64,000 nt of DNA from Lepturacanthus savala. Lineage: Eukaryota > Chordata > Actinopteri > Scombriformes > Trichiuridae. How positions within the stretch are numbered: position 1 is the first letter of the stretch; each line of letters begins with the position of its first letter. Below the pieces are notes generated by a model. The model was not told the DNA's origin. It was given only the letters and a program-made list of their open reading frames with translations, and searched no databases. The position numbers and the translations under genes were made by a program. The stretch spans positions 27,878,733 through 27,942,732 of the forward strand of contig CM060476.1 in NCBI GenBank assembly GCA_030544235.1, given 5' to 3'. Positions 63,201 to 64,000 of this stretch are shown piece by piece.

Positions 63201-64000
63201 AATGGTATAGTTTTGGATCAGAAATTTACCTGGAAAAGCTATTGTTTTCATGTGGTTTGTGTTTTAAAGTTTTTATTGCTCCATATGCATTCTCTCGGTC
63301 GGAAGAGCACAAAAAGACCAAAAGCTATGTAGGCCTAAATCAGTACAATATTTTTACAGAAAATCTTATTTACCTTTTACTATATGTAAAATGGTATAGT
63401 TTTGGATCAGAAATTCACCTGGAAAAGCTATTGTTTTCATGTGGTTTGTGTTTTAAATTTTTTATTGCTCCATATGCATTCTCTCGGTCTGAAGAGCCCA
63501 AAAAGACAAAAAGCTATATAGGCCTAAATCAGTACAATATTTTTATAGAAAAACTTATTTACCTTTTACTTTATGGGAAATGGTATAGTTTTGGATCAGA
63601 AATTCACCTGGAAAAGCTATTGTTTTCATGTGGTTTGTGTTTTAGAGTTTTTATTGCTCCATATGCATTCTCTCGGTCTGAAGAGCCCAAAAAGACAAAA
63701 AGCTATATAGGCCTAAATCAGTACAATATTTTTACAGAAAAACTTATTTACCTTTTACTTTATGTGAAATGGTATAGTTTTGGCTCAGAAATTCACCTGG
63801 AAAAGCTATTGTTTTCATGTGGTTTGTGTTTTAAAGTTTTTATTGCTCCATATGCATTCTCTCGGTCTGAAGAGCCCAAAAAGACAAAAAGCTATATAGG
63901 CCTAAATCAGTACAATATTTTCATAGAAAAACTTATTTACCTTTTACTTTATGTGAAATGGTATAGTTTTGGATCAGAAATTCACCTGGAAAAGCTATTG
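63201..64000 (-). repeat. Distal end of window, array continues
   Basis: The last four or so monomers include the gcacaaaaagaccaaaagc subtype (about 63,306) and private single-base changes: ttttaaattttttattgc (63,451), tttatgggaaatgg (about 63,571), gttttagagttt (63,638) and tggctcagaaa (63,781). The window stops in the middle of a monomer. Confidence 0.85.

Larger units (their letters stand above)
41431..64000 (-). repeat. Right satellite arm: about 119 monomers in inverted orientation
   Basis: From about 41,431 to the window end the same 189-bp monomer is read as its reverse complement (landmarks ggatcagaaattcacctgg, taggccta, ctctcggtctgaagag). The array runs past the end of the window. 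It shares most subtypes with the left arm but carries its own variants. One is actttatttgaaatggtaca, where left-arm equivalents have tgtg rather than tttg. Another is a tgcaat change next to the palindrome segment. A one-base T-run expansion recurs only here. So it is not a mirror copy of the left arm. Confidence 0.98.

Noticed and set aside
1..64000. CRISPR-like array.
   Set aside because: There are no unique spacers; the full 189-bp unit repeats without non-repeat sequence, and there are no cas genes.

Overview
The whole 64 kb is one block of satellite DNA. A single A+T-rich monomer of about 189 bp (the first complete copy, 1-189, is about 31% G+C by hand count) repeats roughly 338 times. 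I found no conventional gene, RNA gene, CRISPR array, transposon insertion or non-satellite sequence. A homogeneous array with multi-monomer higher-order repeats (HORs) and one orientation switch points to eukaryotic constitutive heterochromatin, such as a pericentromeric, centromeric, subtelomeric or sex-chromosome block. I do not recognise the monomer family and cannot name the organism.

Layout, with monomer orientation defined by the copy at 1-189. From 1 to about 41,437, about 219 monomers run on the + strand. At 41,430-41,437 the array flips, and about 119 monomers run on the - strand to the end. The switch point is scarred. Two partial monomers lie beside it with about 31 bp and about 70 bp missing, and a 56-bp near-perfect inverted repeat (41,358-41,413 and 41,431-41,486) surrounds a 17-bp loop.

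Left arm: 1-2,875 is a partial copy of a long HOR. Related HOR copies follow at about 2,876-8,415 (A), 8,688-15,303 (B) and 15,304-20,973 (C). The last 5,670 bp of B and all of C are an exact-period tandem duplication of 30 monomers. A and B differ by a three-monomer indel. From 20,974 to 30,530 the array is a more varied mixture containing a 19-monomer repeat (shift 3,582) and an 8-monomer duplication (shift 1,511). From 30,531 to 37,490 a 20-monomer repeat (shift 3,775) is visible. From 37,491 to 41,236 there are 4-monomer (756 bp) and 7-monomer (1,323 bp) repeats.

Right arm: 41,487-47,090 is mixed and includes the two most diverged monomers in the window (about 45,124-45,420). From 47,091 to about 63,200, HOR blocks share a recognisable core but differ in length (11, 12, 17, 13 and 16 monomers between equivalent landmarks).

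Because 189 is 3 x 63, one frame (the - strand in the left arm, the + strand in the right arm) stays open across many monomers, giving apparent repeat proteins of up to 949 codons. Indels of 1, 2 and 7 bp, at least four separate stop-creating variants, and variation that is mostly amino-acid changing all argue that these frames are by-products of the monomer length. The features of most biological interest are the inversion junction, the recent amplifications of different unit size, and the partly separate evolution of the two arms.
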